From JAGNXB01 sp964471595 (GTDB lineage Bacteria; Bacteroidota; Bacteroidia; Chitinophagales; Saprospiraceae): a stretch of 64,000 nucleotides of DNA. This document shows, in pieces, positions 17,644 through 26,615 of this stretch. Location: the NCBI GenBank assembly GCA_964471595.1, contig CAYYGN010000004.1, positions 1 to 64,000 of the forward strand. The letters are read 5' to 3'. Position numbers and translations under genes: made by a program. Each line of letters opens with the position of its first letter. The stretch's first letter is position 1. The notes under the pieces were generated by a model. It was not told where the DNA came from, made no database searches, and was given only the letters and a program-made list of their open reading frames with translations.

Positions 17644-18855
17644 ATGGCCAAGATCCTGATCGCCGATGACGAGCAAAGCATTCGAAGGACCCTTCGGGAA
17701 ATCCTCGAGTTTGAGAAATACCGGGTGGACGAGGCGGCTGATGGCCTGGAATGTCTGGCCAAAGTCAAGCAGGATACCTATGACGTGATCATCCTCGACA
17801 TCAAAATGCCGAAGATGGACGGGATGGAGGCGCTGGAAAAGCTCCAGGAAATCGCTCCGGATACTCCTATTGTTATGATCAGTGGCCATGCCACGATCGA
17901 CACGGCCGTAGAGGCCGTCAAGAAAGGTGCTTTTGACTTCATTGCCAAGCCGCCTGATCTCAACCGTCTCCTCATTACCATCCGCAATGCCATGGACAAA
18001 TCGTCCCTGATCGTGGAGACGAGGACCTTACAACGCAAAGTAGGCCGTATCAAGACCCAGGAAATGATCGGTCATTCGCCGGCCCTCCAATTGATCCATG
18101 ACACGATCGAACGCGTTGCACCCACCGATGCCCGGATTCTGATCACGGGACAAAACGGGACCGGAAAAGAACTCGTCGCCAGATGGGTTCACGCCAAAAG
18201 CCATCGGCATCCGCATCCTATTGTGGAAGTCAATTGTGCCGCCATTCCTTCCGAGTTGATCGAATCCGAACTTTTCGGCCATGAAAAAGGTGCATTCACT
18301 TCCGCTGTCAAGCAGCGGATCGGTAAATTTGAGCAAGCCAATGGCGGAACGCTCTTTCTGGATGAAATCGGGGACATGAGCCTGTCGGCCCAGGCCAAGG
18401 TGCTCCGGGCCCTCCAGGAAAACCGGATCACCCGTGTCGGCGGTGACAAGGAGATACCGGTGGACGTTCGTGTCATTGCGGCAACCAATAAGGACCTCCG
18501 CAAAATGATTCAGGAAGGAAGATTTCGGGAGGACCTCTATCACCGGCTGGCCGTGATCATCATCCAGGTGCCTTCGCTCAACGAACGCATCGAGGATATC
18601 CCTGACCTGGTGACGCATTTCATCGGCCAGATCTGCCAGGAATACGGCATTGCCAACAAGGACATTTCCCCTGAAGCGATAAAGGCCCTCCAGCAGATCA
18701 CCTGGACGGGAAACATCCGGGAGTTGCGCAACGTGGTCGAACGGCTCATCATTCTCAGCGGGAAAAGCATCACCCAACGTGATGTGGAGCATTATGTGGT
18801 TCCGACCGGCTCCTCTCAAGACCGTCTGGCCAATCCGATCGGCTCGTTCGTGTGA
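17644..18855 (+). CDS. Sigma-54-dependent response regulator lacking a DNA-binding domain
   Basis: An NtrC-type activator: receiver domain 1-120 with phospho-acceptor D52 (IILDIKMPKMDG), then the AAA+ sigma-54 activation domain (Walker A GQNGTGKE at about 169-176, the sigma-54 contact loop GAFTSA near 216-221 and the arginine-finger region LRALQENRITRVGG). The protein stops at 403 shortly after the AAA+ lid (SITQRDVEHYV), with no Fis-type helix-turn-helix. It should therefore act on sigma-54 polymerase without binding a specific enhancer. Its sensor kinase and targets are not in the window. A weak box, TATATTTA at 17596-17603, lies upstream. Confidence 0.92.
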   Translation: MAKILIADDEQSIRRTLREILEFEKYRVDEAADGLECLAKVKQDTYDVIILDIKMPKMDGMEALEKLQEIAPDTPIVMISGHATIDTAVEAVKKGAFDFIAKPPDLNRLLITIRNAMDKSSLIVETRTLQRKVGRIKTQEMIGHSPALQLIHDTIERVAPTDARILITGQNGTGKELVARWVHAKSHRHPHPIVEVNCAAIPSELIESELFGHEKGAFTSAVKQRIGKFEQANGGTLFLDEIGDMSLSAQAKVLRALQENRITRVGGDKEIPVDVRVIAATNKDLRKMIQEGRFREDLYHRLAVIIIQVPSLNERIEDIPDLVTHFIGQICQEYGIANKDISPEAIKALQQITWTGNIRELRNVVERLIILSGKSITQRDVEHYVVPTGSSQDRLANPIGSFV

Positions 18856-18878
18856 GGTATTATCCGGTTTTCGCGGTA

Positions 18879-18886
18879 TACCTTTG
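18879..18886 (+). promoter_or_regulatory. -7 promoter box TACCTTTG of the LOG-family gene
   Basis: Exact TAnnTTTG box, 19 bases before the ATG at 18906. Confidence 0.65.
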
Positions 18887-18905
18887 AACCTCATCCGGAC
18901 GTTAT

Positions 18906-19679
18906 ATGCTTTTGATCTGCCCGGCAGATCCAATGGGTAAAATGATGGACCAAGACGGAAAATCCACAGGGACACACGCTGTCCCCATGAAGCAATGGAG
19001 CCGGATAAAAGGCGAGAATGCCTGGACCATGTTCAAGGTCATGGCGGAGTTTGTGGACGGTTTTGAAAAGCTGAACCATATCGGACCGTGCATTTCCATT
19101 TTCGGAAGCGCCCGGACCCACGCTGACCATCCTTACTACCAGAAAGCGGTAGAAATCGCACGGCGACTCACCGAAGAAGGCTTCGGCATCATCACGGGCG
19201 GAGGTCCCGGCATCATGGAAGCCGGCAATAAAGGCGCCGCCCTGTACGGAGGTCTGTCGGTAGGGCTCAATATCAATCTCCCTCACGAACAGAACCACAA
19301 TCCGTTCATAGACCTGGACAAAAGCATCAATCACCGCTATTTCTTCGTGCGGAAGGTGATGTTTGTCAAATACGCCCAGGGCTTTGTGGTCCTGCCCGGT
19401 GGCTTTGGGACCATGGACGAACTCTTCGAGGTCCTTACGCTCATTCAGACCCGCAAAATATCCCGGGTACCCATCGTACTGGTTGGTGCCTCCTTCTGGA
19501 ACGGTTTGCGCCATTGGCTGGAAACCACCCTGCTTCATGCCGAAGGCAATATCAATCCGGATGACCTGCATCTTTTTCACATCACGGATGACACCGAGGA
19601 GGTGGTCCGTGTGATCCGTGATTTCTACGAGACAAGTGCCGGCGGAAAAGGGGAGTTGAGTCCCAACTACGAGCTGTAG
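18906..19679 (+). CDS. LOG family protein (Rossmann-fold TIGR00730-like nucleotide phosphoribohydrolase)
   Basis: LOG (LONELY GUY) family proteins release bases from nucleoside 5'-monophosphates; in plants and some bacteria they activate cytokinins. The 257-residue product has both signature motifs, GGGPGIMEAGNKGA and PGGFGTMDELFEVLTLIQ, and the conserved ISIFGSARTHADHPYY start of the fold. Residues before about 30 are not conserved, and the ATG at 18933 (MGKMMDQ) is an alternative start. It has its own promoter and no obvious partner. In bacteria of this type, a role in nucleotide turnover is more likely than a hormone function. Confidence 0.88.
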   Translation: MLLICPADPMGKMMDQDGKSTGTHAVPMKQWSRIKGENAWTMFKVMAEFVDGFEKLNHIGPCISIFGSARTHADHPYYQKAVEIARRLTEEGFGIITGGGPGIMEAGNKGAALYGGLSVGLNINLPHEQNHNPFIDLDKSINHRYFFVRKVMFVKYAQGFVVLPGGFGTMDELFEVLTLIQTRKISRVPIVLVGASFWNGLRHWLETTLLHAEGNINPDDLHLFHITDDTEEVVRVIRDFYETSAGGKGELSPNYEL

Positions 19680-19881
19680 GGTATTGACAGTCCATCAAAT
19701 CCCGGCCGATGGCCGAGGGTTTGAGGGGCCATTTGCGACGGTGCTTTCTTCCCTATCTGGAAATTACTTTCTCCCGGCAGCTCGGCTGGCGGTTAAGGCC
19801 GGTCAGGATGGCGCCGGATATATGGGTGCATGGGACCACTGGCCTGCTTAACTTGAAGGAGGATCCCTGATGCCTGCCAAG

Positions 19882-19919
19882 AAAAAGGCCCCTGCTGTAT
19901 CGACAGCAGGGGCCTTTTT
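19882..19919. terminator. Bidirectional-looking rho-independent terminator (gldJ end)
   Basis: A perfect 17-bp stem (AAAAAGGCCCCTGCTGT with its complement) closes an ATCG loop, with T runs on both strands. It lies 20 bases beyond the gldJ stop and can also terminate transcripts from the LOG gene side. I see nothing else in the 19680-19880 stretch. Confidence 0.93.
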
Positions 19920-19938
19920 ACAGCGGTTGGACACGCCA

Positions 19939-21441
19939 TTATTTGTAGCGGCGCTTGACCTTTTTCTGCTTGGTCTTGAACTTGTTGCCGGCCGTATCCT
20001 CGTTGCCCACAGGGCCTCCGGTACGGGTCATGGCACAACGGAATCCAAGCGAACGGTCGGATTTGTCTTCTTCCTTGAACCTACGGGCTCCAGGAGAAAG
20101 CCACCAGGCGCGATCCAGCCAGGAACCACCTTTGATGACACGGGCTTTGTCGCTGATGAGAGAGTTGTTCTCATAATCATAGCTGGCAAAGGATTCCTGG
20201 TCACCGTCGAGGTAGTTGAGGACGTTGCCCCGTTTGTAGTTTTCACGGGTAGCGACTTCGTCGTCCTCCACTGTCCGGTATTGCAGCCTTCCGAGGGAGT
20301 CTTTCTCCACGGGTTTGCCGTCTTCATCCTGGACTTTGGTTTGGAAAAGGTTGCCCCGGAAGGGATTGAGATCGTGATTTTCAACATCCCGGAGGGACTC
20401 CGGTGTCAGAGGGCGGTAAACGTCCATGGTCCATTCGGACACGTTGCCGGCCATGTTGTACAGACCGAAATCATTGGGCATAAAGGTGCGGACAGCAGAC
20501 GGAATGTGGGCCTGGTCGTTCAATTTGCCGGCCATACCCATATAGTCACCTTCACCTCGCTTGAAGTTGGCCAGAATTTCGCCCTGATATTTGTTCCGCT
20601 TGAGGTAGCGGACCGTGTTGTCGTTCCAGGGATAAATCCTGCGATCGGTGATCAGTTCTTCATTTTCGGAGACCTGGTTGCCGATCAGGGCCAGGGCGGC
20701 GTACTCCCACTCGGCTTCGGTCGGGAGACGGTAGGCGGGCAGCATGATACCGTCTTCGAACCGCACTTTGCGCTCGTTACCGGTCCGGATGTCCTTGAGA
20801 TTTTTCCGTACGGAGCCTTCGTATTGCCCGGCCAGATAAGATTCGGTGTTGAAATTATCCTCATCCTTTTGTTCGGGATTGGGATTGAGGATGCCTCTTT
20901 CAATAAGAATCATTTCGTTGACCCGGTCGGTCCGCCATTGGCAATAGTTGTTGGCCTGGATCCAGTTGACGCCGACGACGGGATAGTCGTCGTAAGAGGG
21001 ATGTCGGAAATAAGTTTCGACGAAAGGCTCGTTGTAGGCGAGTTCTTCGCGCCATACAAGGGTATCCGGCAAGGCATTGCGATATACTTCCGGATAGGAT
21101 TCGCCAAAGGTGTTGAGGAGCCAGAACAGGTATTCGCGGTAGTCCGTGTTGGCCACTTCGGTTTCATCCATGTAGAAGGAGGAAACGGTAACGCGGCGGG
21201 GAATGGCGTTCCATTCCAACATGACATCCTGGTCGGTGAGGCCCATCAGGAAGGTACCGCCCTGGATCAGAACGAGGTTGGGGCCGGTGGCCTGGCCTTC
21301 ATAGTCCAGTTTTTCGAAGCCGCCCCATTTGGCGTCGTTGTACTTCCAGCCTGTGGTGGAGGATCTTTCCCCCTTGCTGCAACCGCCTAATACTAAGGCA
21401 CTTACAGCCACCACAAAGGTGATGCTTTTCCAAGCCTTCAT
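19939..21441 (-). CDS. gldJ: Gliding motility / T9SS lipoprotein GldJ
   Basis: GldJ is an outer-membrane lipoprotein of the gliding and type IX secretion apparatus, related to the formylglycine-generating-enzyme (sulfatase-modifying) fold but not known to be an enzyme. The 500-residue protein starts at the ATG at 21441 with a lipoprotein signal ending in ALVLGGC, followed by the GldJ-like segment TTGWKYNDAKWGGFE, then LIQGGTFLMGLTDQDVM, SFYMDETEVANTDYREYL and late FGE-fold motifs (YNMAGNVSEWTMDVYRP and KGGSWLD). The C-terminus is basic (KTKQKKVKRRYK). GldK is a close relative, but these N-terminal features fit GldJ better. It sits beside porP and the divergent porU-porV pair. Confidence 0.82.
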   Translation of the reverse strand: MKAWKSITFVVAVSALVLGGCSKGERSSTTGWKYNDAKWGGFEKLDYEGQATGPNLVLIQGGTFLMGLTDQDVMLEWNAIPRRVTVSSFYMDETEVANTDYREYLFWLLNTFGESYPEVYRNALPDTLVWREELAYNEPFVETYFRHPSYDDYPVVGVNWIQANNYCQWRTDRVNEMILIERGILNPNPEQKDEDNFNTESYLAGQYEGSVRKNLKDIRTGNERKVRFEDGIMLPAYRLPTEAEWEYAALALIGNQVSENEELITDRRIYPWNDNTVRYLKRNKYQGEILANFKRGEGDYMGMAGKLNDQAHIPSAVRTFMPNDFGLYNMAGNVSEWTMDVYRPLTPESLRDVENHDLNPFRGNLFQTKVQDEDGKPVEKDSLGRLQYRTVEDDEVATRENYKRGNVLNYLDGDQESFASYDYENNSLISDKARVIKGGSWLDRAWWLSPGARRFKEEDKSDRSLGFRCAMTRTGGPVGNEDTAGNKFKTKQKKVKRRYK

Positions 21442-21474
21442 TGTCGTAGTCCGTTTTTCTGAAAAAATGAGGAA

Positions 21475-21482
21475 CAAATATA
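21475..21482 (-). promoter_or_regulatory. gldJ -7 promoter box TATATTTG
   Basis: Exact TAnnTTTG box on the minus strand, 33 bases upstream of the gldJ ATG. It suggests gldJ can be transcribed separately from porP. Confidence 0.68.
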
Positions 21483-21563
21483 ATCCAATTTCAAAATCCG
21501 GCAACTTTTTTAACCGAAAATTGAAAGGACAACTCTTGGAGGGGGGTGGGCACCCCGTCATGT

Positions 21564-22595
21564 TCAACGGAACATCTTCATGCAGTCGCTGTATTTGCTG
21601 CCTTTCCGACGTCTTTGGGCGCTTTCGCTGTTGTCAAAGTTGAGGATGAGGGCAACTTCGTGGGCGCCGCCAAACCCCGAGGCTCCGGAAATGGTCAGGT
21701 CATAACTGTATCCCATCTTGAATATCCCCTGTTGAACGCCAACCAGGCCAATGACCGCATCCGGATTGTCTCCAGCGTGGCGGAACCATGCTCCGGCAAA
21801 GATGAGTCCCAACTGTCCGTAAAAGCCGGCATTCAATTGGGAAAATCCACCCTGACGGGTATAGAGGACATTCGGAGATACAAACGTCTCACCCTGAAGG
21901 TTATTGTCGAAGCCGAAATGGAAACCGGCCATGGCGGACATGCGCATGGGCAGGCCGAGGTACAGATTGTCGTTGATGTGGAGGAAACCCTCATCCGGGG
22001 TAGTGAGGTGGTTGAGACTGATTCCTGCATAAAACAGATCGCTGTACAACAGCAATCCGGTGGAAACATCGAGGTTGCCCCGCACGAGATCTTCCGGCGG
22101 AAGTTCACCGGTGGGATTGGGATTGCCGGCGGGGTCGTTGGGGCCGGTCACCGGGTCCAATTGGTCATAAAAAACCAGACGGTTCCAGTCGAGGGACCTT
22201 TGCAGGTAAGTGCCTTCTATCCCCATTTTGGCAAACAGTCCGTCGGAAATTTCCAACCGGTAGCTATATATTCCACTAAATGCCAGTGTCTTGTAAATGC
22301 CGTCTCCCGCCACGTCTCCCATGGCCATCAGGCCGAATCCACTGTTGAGGGCAGGGAAAAACTGGTCAGCGGATACCATATAGGTGGCATACGCATTGGG
22401 GAGACCCGGCCATTGGTTGCGATAATGCACGCCAATGCGCGGCAAATCGGTATTTCCGGCAAAGGCGGGATTGGATTGCAGCGGAGCATGGTAGTACTGG
22501 GAGAAAACCGGATCCTGCGCCTGCGTGTTAACAAAGCACAGGGCCCATACGACACATGCCGCCATGGCAGTTACAGCCTTAGAAATCACCGGCAT
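21564..22595 (-). CDS. PorP/SprF family T9SS outer-membrane protein
   Basis: PorP/SprF proteins are outer-membrane barrels associated with T9SS secretion and with anchoring or maturation of surface adhesins. The 343-residue protein has a signal peptide ending ...FVNTQAQ, then the family opening QDPVFSQYYHAPLQSNPAFAG, the phrase RIGVHYRNQWPGL, and repeated beta-strand segments to the C-terminal ALILNFDNSES. It is in the same direction as gldJ (122-base gap) and divergent from porU. Whether it is the core PorP or an SprF-type accessory partner cannot be settled from sequence; being next to gldJ and porU favours a core role. Confidence 0.88.
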   Translation of the reverse strand: MPVISKAVTAMAACVVWALCFVNTQAQDPVFSQYYHAPLQSNPAFAGNTDLPRIGVHYRNQWPGLPNAYATYMVSADQFFPALNSGFGLMAMGDVAGDGIYKTLAFSGIYSYRLEISDGLFAKMGIEGTYLQRSLDWNRLVFYDQLDPVTGPNDPAGNPNPTGELPPEDLVRGNLDVSTGLLLYSDLFYAGISLNHLTTPDEGFLHINDNLYLGLPMRMSAMAGFHFGFDNNLQGETFVSPNVLYTRQGGFSQLNAGFYGQLGLIFAGAWFRHAGDNPDAVIGLVGVQQGIFKMGYSYDLTISGASGFGGAHEVALILNFDNSESAQRRRKGSKYSDCMKMFR

Positions 22596-22624
22596 TGCCT
22601 AACTTTAGGTAGAGATCCATCCTA

Positions 22625-22632
22625 CAAATATA
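22625..22632 (-). promoter_or_regulatory. porP -7 promoter box TATATTTG
   Basis: Exact TAnnTTTG on the minus strand, 29 bases before the ATG. It lies in the 68-base divergent region shared with porU. Confidence 0.68.
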
Positions 22633-22663
22633 GTCCCTGACAGGATAACACACCCAACTCCAT

Positions 22664-25600
22664 ATGCTTCACCGCTTCTCCGCCCTTTGCGCACTCCTTG
22701 TTTGGTCAGCTGTCACCATTGGCCAAAATCCTCATGTCTTGACCGTCCAGCCGGTGTGGACCATGGTGCCAGAGGATACCACGGGAATACTGTGGCCGGA
22801 TTTCGAAGGCGCCGGACGTCACCCGGAACATCCGGAACTCCCGGTATTCCGGTTCCTCCTTCCGGTGTCCGGGGAAGGGGCCGTGATCTGTCATTGGGAG
22901 GATACCCAATGGGAGCCATACCCGGGACCATTATCTCCCACGCTGATTGATTTGTTGGGTAAAACCCCTTTGGTCATGGCGCATACCACCCAGGACCGCA
23001 CCAAGCACTTCATCAGCGGATTTGCAGTACCCATGCGGGTATCAGCAGGCCAGATACAACGTCTTGTTGCCGGCAGGCTTACCCTGGATTGGACCCCACC
23101 CGCGGTGCCAACAGTCCAACTGAGGGGTGGCGACACGGAAGAATCGGTCCTGGCTTCGGGAACGATATACAAATTGGCCATCCCCGAGGAAGGCGTTTAC
23201 CGGATGACCTATGATTTTCTGAAGAATACGGTCAAGATGCCCGTGGACCAGATTGACCCGCGACGCATCCACCTGTATGGCAATGGAGGGGCCATGTTGC
23301 CGCGTTCGAATGCGGTGGCCCGTCCGGATGACCTGACCGAAAATGCCCTGTATGTCCATGGCGGCGATGACGGGGTGTTTGACCCCGGCGACTATATCCT
23401 CTTTTACGCGCATGGTCCTCACCCGGTAGAAACCGATGTGGCCTCCGGGAAGCTGACCCGTCCTGTCCATCTATATGATACACGGAGCCATTATTTCCTG
23501 AAAGTGGAGGCCATGGATGGCCTGCGCATCCCGTCCCGTGAATCCCTCGACGAACAGGGCGCTATCCTCACGGAGAGCTATGACGATGTCCAACGGCTGG
23601 AAGACGAATTGGTCAATCTCCTGGATGACTTTGTGAGCACTCAAGGATCGGGGAGCCGCTGGTTTGGCGACCGGTTTTCGGCCACTGTCAAATCCGCCGA
23701 TTATTCAACCCGCTTCCGGCTGCAGGGACTTGTGCCCGGCCATCCCATCCGGGTCAGGGCAGCCTTTGCCTCAAGGAGTGACCTCGGCAACCGGTTTTTG
23801 CTGCAACTCGGCACCGACCAGCTCCAGACGGGAACCATGAACGGCACCCAACTCGGCAATATTGAATCCTTGTACGCCACGAACGGCACCATCCAGGGCG
23901 AGGTGACACCTGCCGTCCTCCCGCCCACCGTGGTGGTCAATTACACGGCATCGGGCACGAGTGCCACCGGGTGGATCGACTATCTGGAACTTCAAATGAG
24001 GCGGGTGCTTTCCATGGATCAAACGGCCTTTTTGCGTTTTACTGATCTCTCCATCATCGGGGAGGAAAAAGTGACCTACCGCCTCACTTCCGTACCTGCC
24101 GGCATTCGGATTTGGGATATCACAAACCCTTTGTCTCCGGTGGAGCAGACCTACACCCCTGAAGCCGGGGGCGCTGCCATCCGGTTTACGCGACCGGCGG
24201 AATCGCTGGCCGTCTGGGCGGCCTTTGACCCGGCCGGCAATCTGCCTACTCCCACTTATGTCGGGCTGGTGGCGCCCCAAAATCTCCACGGTATCCTGGA
24301 AGCGGACATGTTGGTGGTTTATCACCCCGATCTGGAACAACCTGCACTGCAACTCGCCGACCATCGGCGGTCATTCAGTGGATTGCAGGTAGAGACCGTC
24401 CGGATTGATCAGGTGTACAATGAATTCTCTTCAGGGTCCAAGGATCCCATGGCCATTCGCGACCTGGCCCGCATGCTTTATCAGCGGGACAGCAATTTCC
24501 ATTATCTGCTTCTTTTCGGGGACGCCTCTTTTGATGCGCGCAATCTCAAGAAGCTCAATCCGGATCCAGACCGCATTCCGGTTTTCGAATCGGATGAATC
24601 TCTGGATCCCATCAATTCCTTGCCCACCGACGACTTGTACGGGCTCATGGGCGACAACGAGGGGGGGCAGCTCACGGGCCAGTCCCTGGATATTGCCATC
24701 GGGCGCCTCCCGGTGGAAACGACCCAGGAAGCCCAGGCGGTAGCGGACAAGATCATCCGATACGACACAGCCCCGGAAGCATTTGGCGATTGGCGCTTGC
24801 GGGCGGTTTTTTTGGCGGATGACGAAGACAACAACCTGCACCTGAACGATGCGGATGTGCTGGCGGTGAACACCTTGGGCTGGCAACCGGACCTCAATGT
24901 GGACAAGATTTATCTCGATGCCTACAAGCAGTTGGCCACGCCTGGCGGCCAGCGGTATCCGGATGCCAACAAGGCCTTCAACAATGCTATTTTTCGCGGG
25001 GCCTTACTGGTCAATTACCTCGGTCATGGCGGACCATCGGGGTGGACGCAGGAACGGGTGGTGCAGTTGGAGGATATCCAGAGTTGGAGCAATCCCCATC
25101 GCATGCCGTTGTTTTTGACGGCGACCTGCACCTTCGCCGCTTTCGACAATCCGGCCTTCAAGTCCGGTGGAGAGCAGGTATTGCTCAACGCCAACGGGGG
25201 CGGAATCGCCCTTTTCAGCACGGTGCGACCGGTGTATGCGAGTCAGAACAAGGACCTCGCCAATCGTGCCTTGCAGGAACTCTTTGCCGAGAACCTGACT
25301 TGGGAGCAGCCAATCGGGGAGATCCTTCGCAGCGCGAAAAACAAGCGGGGCAATAGTCTCAATGACCGGAAATTCCTGCTATTGGGCGACCCGGCACAGG
25401 TACTGGCCTACCCGCGGTTGAAGGTCAGCATGACACGTCTCAACGGCAAAGATTTGCCGGTACTTCCTGGTACGCCACCGGACACCATCAAGGCGCTGCA
25501 AACGGTGACCATTGAAGGCCGGATCGAGGATCATGCCGGTCAATGGATCTCCGATTTCAACGGCATCGTATACCCCACCCTGTTTGACAAACCCGTCCAA

Positions 25601-26527
25601 ATCAAAACCCTGGGTAATGACCCCAAGAGTTTTGTACGTGAATTCAGTCTGCAAAAAAACATCCTGGCCAAAGGGGCTGCCACCGTGGAGGGCGGCTTGT
25701 TCCAATTCACCTTTACGCTGCCCCAGGACATTGTCTTCCAGATGGGTCAAGGCAAGTTTTCCTTCTACGCCTGGGATGAAGGCATGCGGGACGCCGCGGG
25801 CTCGTTCGAGGATTTCATTTTGTTTGGAGTTGATGAAACGACCGAAGCCGACCTGTTGCCTCCTGTTGTGGATGTGTTCATGAACGGACCTGACTGGGCC
25901 TTCGGGGGACTGACCGGGGACCGGCCGGTATTGTACGCGGAGTTGTATGACGACAGTGGCTTCAACCTCAGTGGTACGGGGATCGGGCAGGATGCCGTGG
26001 CTATCCTGAACGAGGACACGCGGCAAACATTCGTATTGAATGATTTCTTCGAACCGGTGAGGGATGATTATCGCCGGGGTGTCATCCGATATCCGCTCAG
26101 CCGGCTGGAGCCCGGCAGATACCGGATCATGGTAAGGGCCTGGGACATCTTCAGCAACCCGGGTGAAGGATACACCGAATTTGTCGTCGGATCGACCCGG
26201 GATGGCGCACTGGCACATGTTTTGAACTATCCCAATCCGGTGACCGATTTCACGCGATTTCGCTTCGAGCACAATCTTGCCGGACAGACCTTGCGCATCC
26301 AGGTGGACATTCACGACATGAATGGCAGGCCTGTAAAGACCCTTGTGAGCGAACAGTATGCCGACAGCAACCGCATCAGTGAGCTGGAGTGGGACGGATT
26401 GGACCGAAACGGTCTGCCTCTCCCGTCCGGGATTTATGTGTACAAGATCCGGATTTCTGCATTGGACGGGCTTCGTGCCGGTCAGGGAGCCGAAAGTGCG
26501 TTGGAGAAATTGGTTTTGCTAAAATAA
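22664..26527 (+). CDS. porU: T9SS C-terminal signal peptidase (sortase) PorU
   Basis: PorU is the gingipain-like cysteine peptidase on the cell surface that removes the T9SS C-terminal domain of cargo and attaches the protein to anionic LPS. The 1287-residue protein has a signal peptide, an N-terminal beta domain, then the C25 catalytic domain: the FGDASFDARN segment, catalytic His788 in YLGHGGPSGW and catalytic Cys822 in TATCTFAAFDNP. Long Ig-like regions follow, and it ends with a CTD-like module (NYPNPVTDFTRFRF, ending SALEKLVLLK). Unlike cargo, PorU is believed to retain its own CTD. porV follows in the same direction. Confidence 0.93.
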   Translation: MLHRFSALCALLVWSAVTIGQNPHVLTVQPVWTMVPEDTTGILWPDFEGAGRHPEHPELPVFRFLLPVSGEGAVICHWEDTQWEPYPGPLSPTLIDLLGKTPLVMAHTTQDRTKHFISGFAVPMRVSAGQIQRLVAGRLTLDWTPPAVPTVQLRGGDTEESVLASGTIYKLAIPEEGVYRMTYDFLKNTVKMPVDQIDPRRIHLYGNGGAMLPRSNAVARPDDLTENALYVHGGDDGVFDPGDYILFYAHGPHPVETDVASGKLTRPVHLYDTRSHYFLKVEAMDGLRIPSRESLDEQGAILTESYDDVQRLEDELVNLLDDFVSTQGSGSRWFGDRFSATVKSADYSTRFRLQGLVPGHPIRVRAAFASRSDLGNRFLLQLGTDQLQTGTMNGTQLGNIESLYATNGTIQGEVTPAVLPPTVVVNYTASGTSATGWIDYLELQMRRVLSMDQTAFLRFTDLSIIGEEKVTYRLTSVPAGIRIWDITNPLSPVEQTYTPEAGGAAIRFTRPAESLAVWAAFDPAGNLPTPTYVGLVAPQNLHGILEADMLVVYHPDLEQPALQLADHRRSFSGLQVETVRIDQVYNEFSSGSKDPMAIRDLARMLYQRDSNFHYLLLFGDASFDARNLKKLNPDPDRIPVFESDESLDPINSLPTDDLYGLMGDNEGGQLTGQSLDIAIGRLPVETTQEAQAVADKIIRYDTAPEAFGDWRLRAVFLADDEDNNLHLNDADVLAVNTLGWQPDLNVDKIYLDAYKQLATPGGQRYPDANKAFNNAIFRGALLVNYLGHGGPSGWTQERVVQLEDIQSWSNPHRMPLFLTATCTFAAFDNPAFKSGGEQVLLNANGGGIALFSTVRPVYASQNKDLANRALQELFAENLTWEQPIGEILRSAKNKRGNSLNDRKFLLLGDPAQVLAYPRLKVSMTRLNGKDLPVLPGTPPDTIKALQTVTIEGRIEDHAGQWISDFNGIVYPTLFDKPVQIKTLGNDPKSFVREFSLQKNILAKGAATVEGGLFQFTFTLPQDIVFQMGQGKFSFYAWDEGMRDAAGSFEDFILFGVDETTEADLLPPVVDVFMNGPDWAFGGLTGDRPVLYAELYDDSGFNLSGTGIGQDAVAILNEDTRQTFVLNDFFEPVRDDYRRGVIRYPLSRLEPGRYRIMVRAWDIFSNPGEGYTEFVVGSTRDGALAHVLNYPNPVTDFTRFRFEHNLAGQTLRIQVDIHDMNGRPVKTLVSEQYADSNRISELEWDGLDRNGLPLPSGIYVYKIRISALDGLRAGQGAESALEKLVLLK

Positions 26528-26615
26528 ATGAACGCCTTTGAAGTTATCTATCCAGTTTCGCGTGAGGTGCATCTACGCACACGGTTTACCTTCGCGCTTT
26601 AATGTACAGAATCGG

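Noticed and set aside
19680..19880. Possible small RNA between the LOG gene and the terminator
   Set aside because: No promoter box, no conserved structure and no supported frame; nothing can be claimed.
19870..21390. 506-residue open frame on the plus strand
   Set aside because: It lies entirely opposite gldJ, which has a lipoprotein signal and FGE-fold motifs; the antisense translation has no recognisable motif.
21546..22640. 364-residue open frame opposite porP
   Set aside because: Antisense shadow of the PorP/SprF gene.
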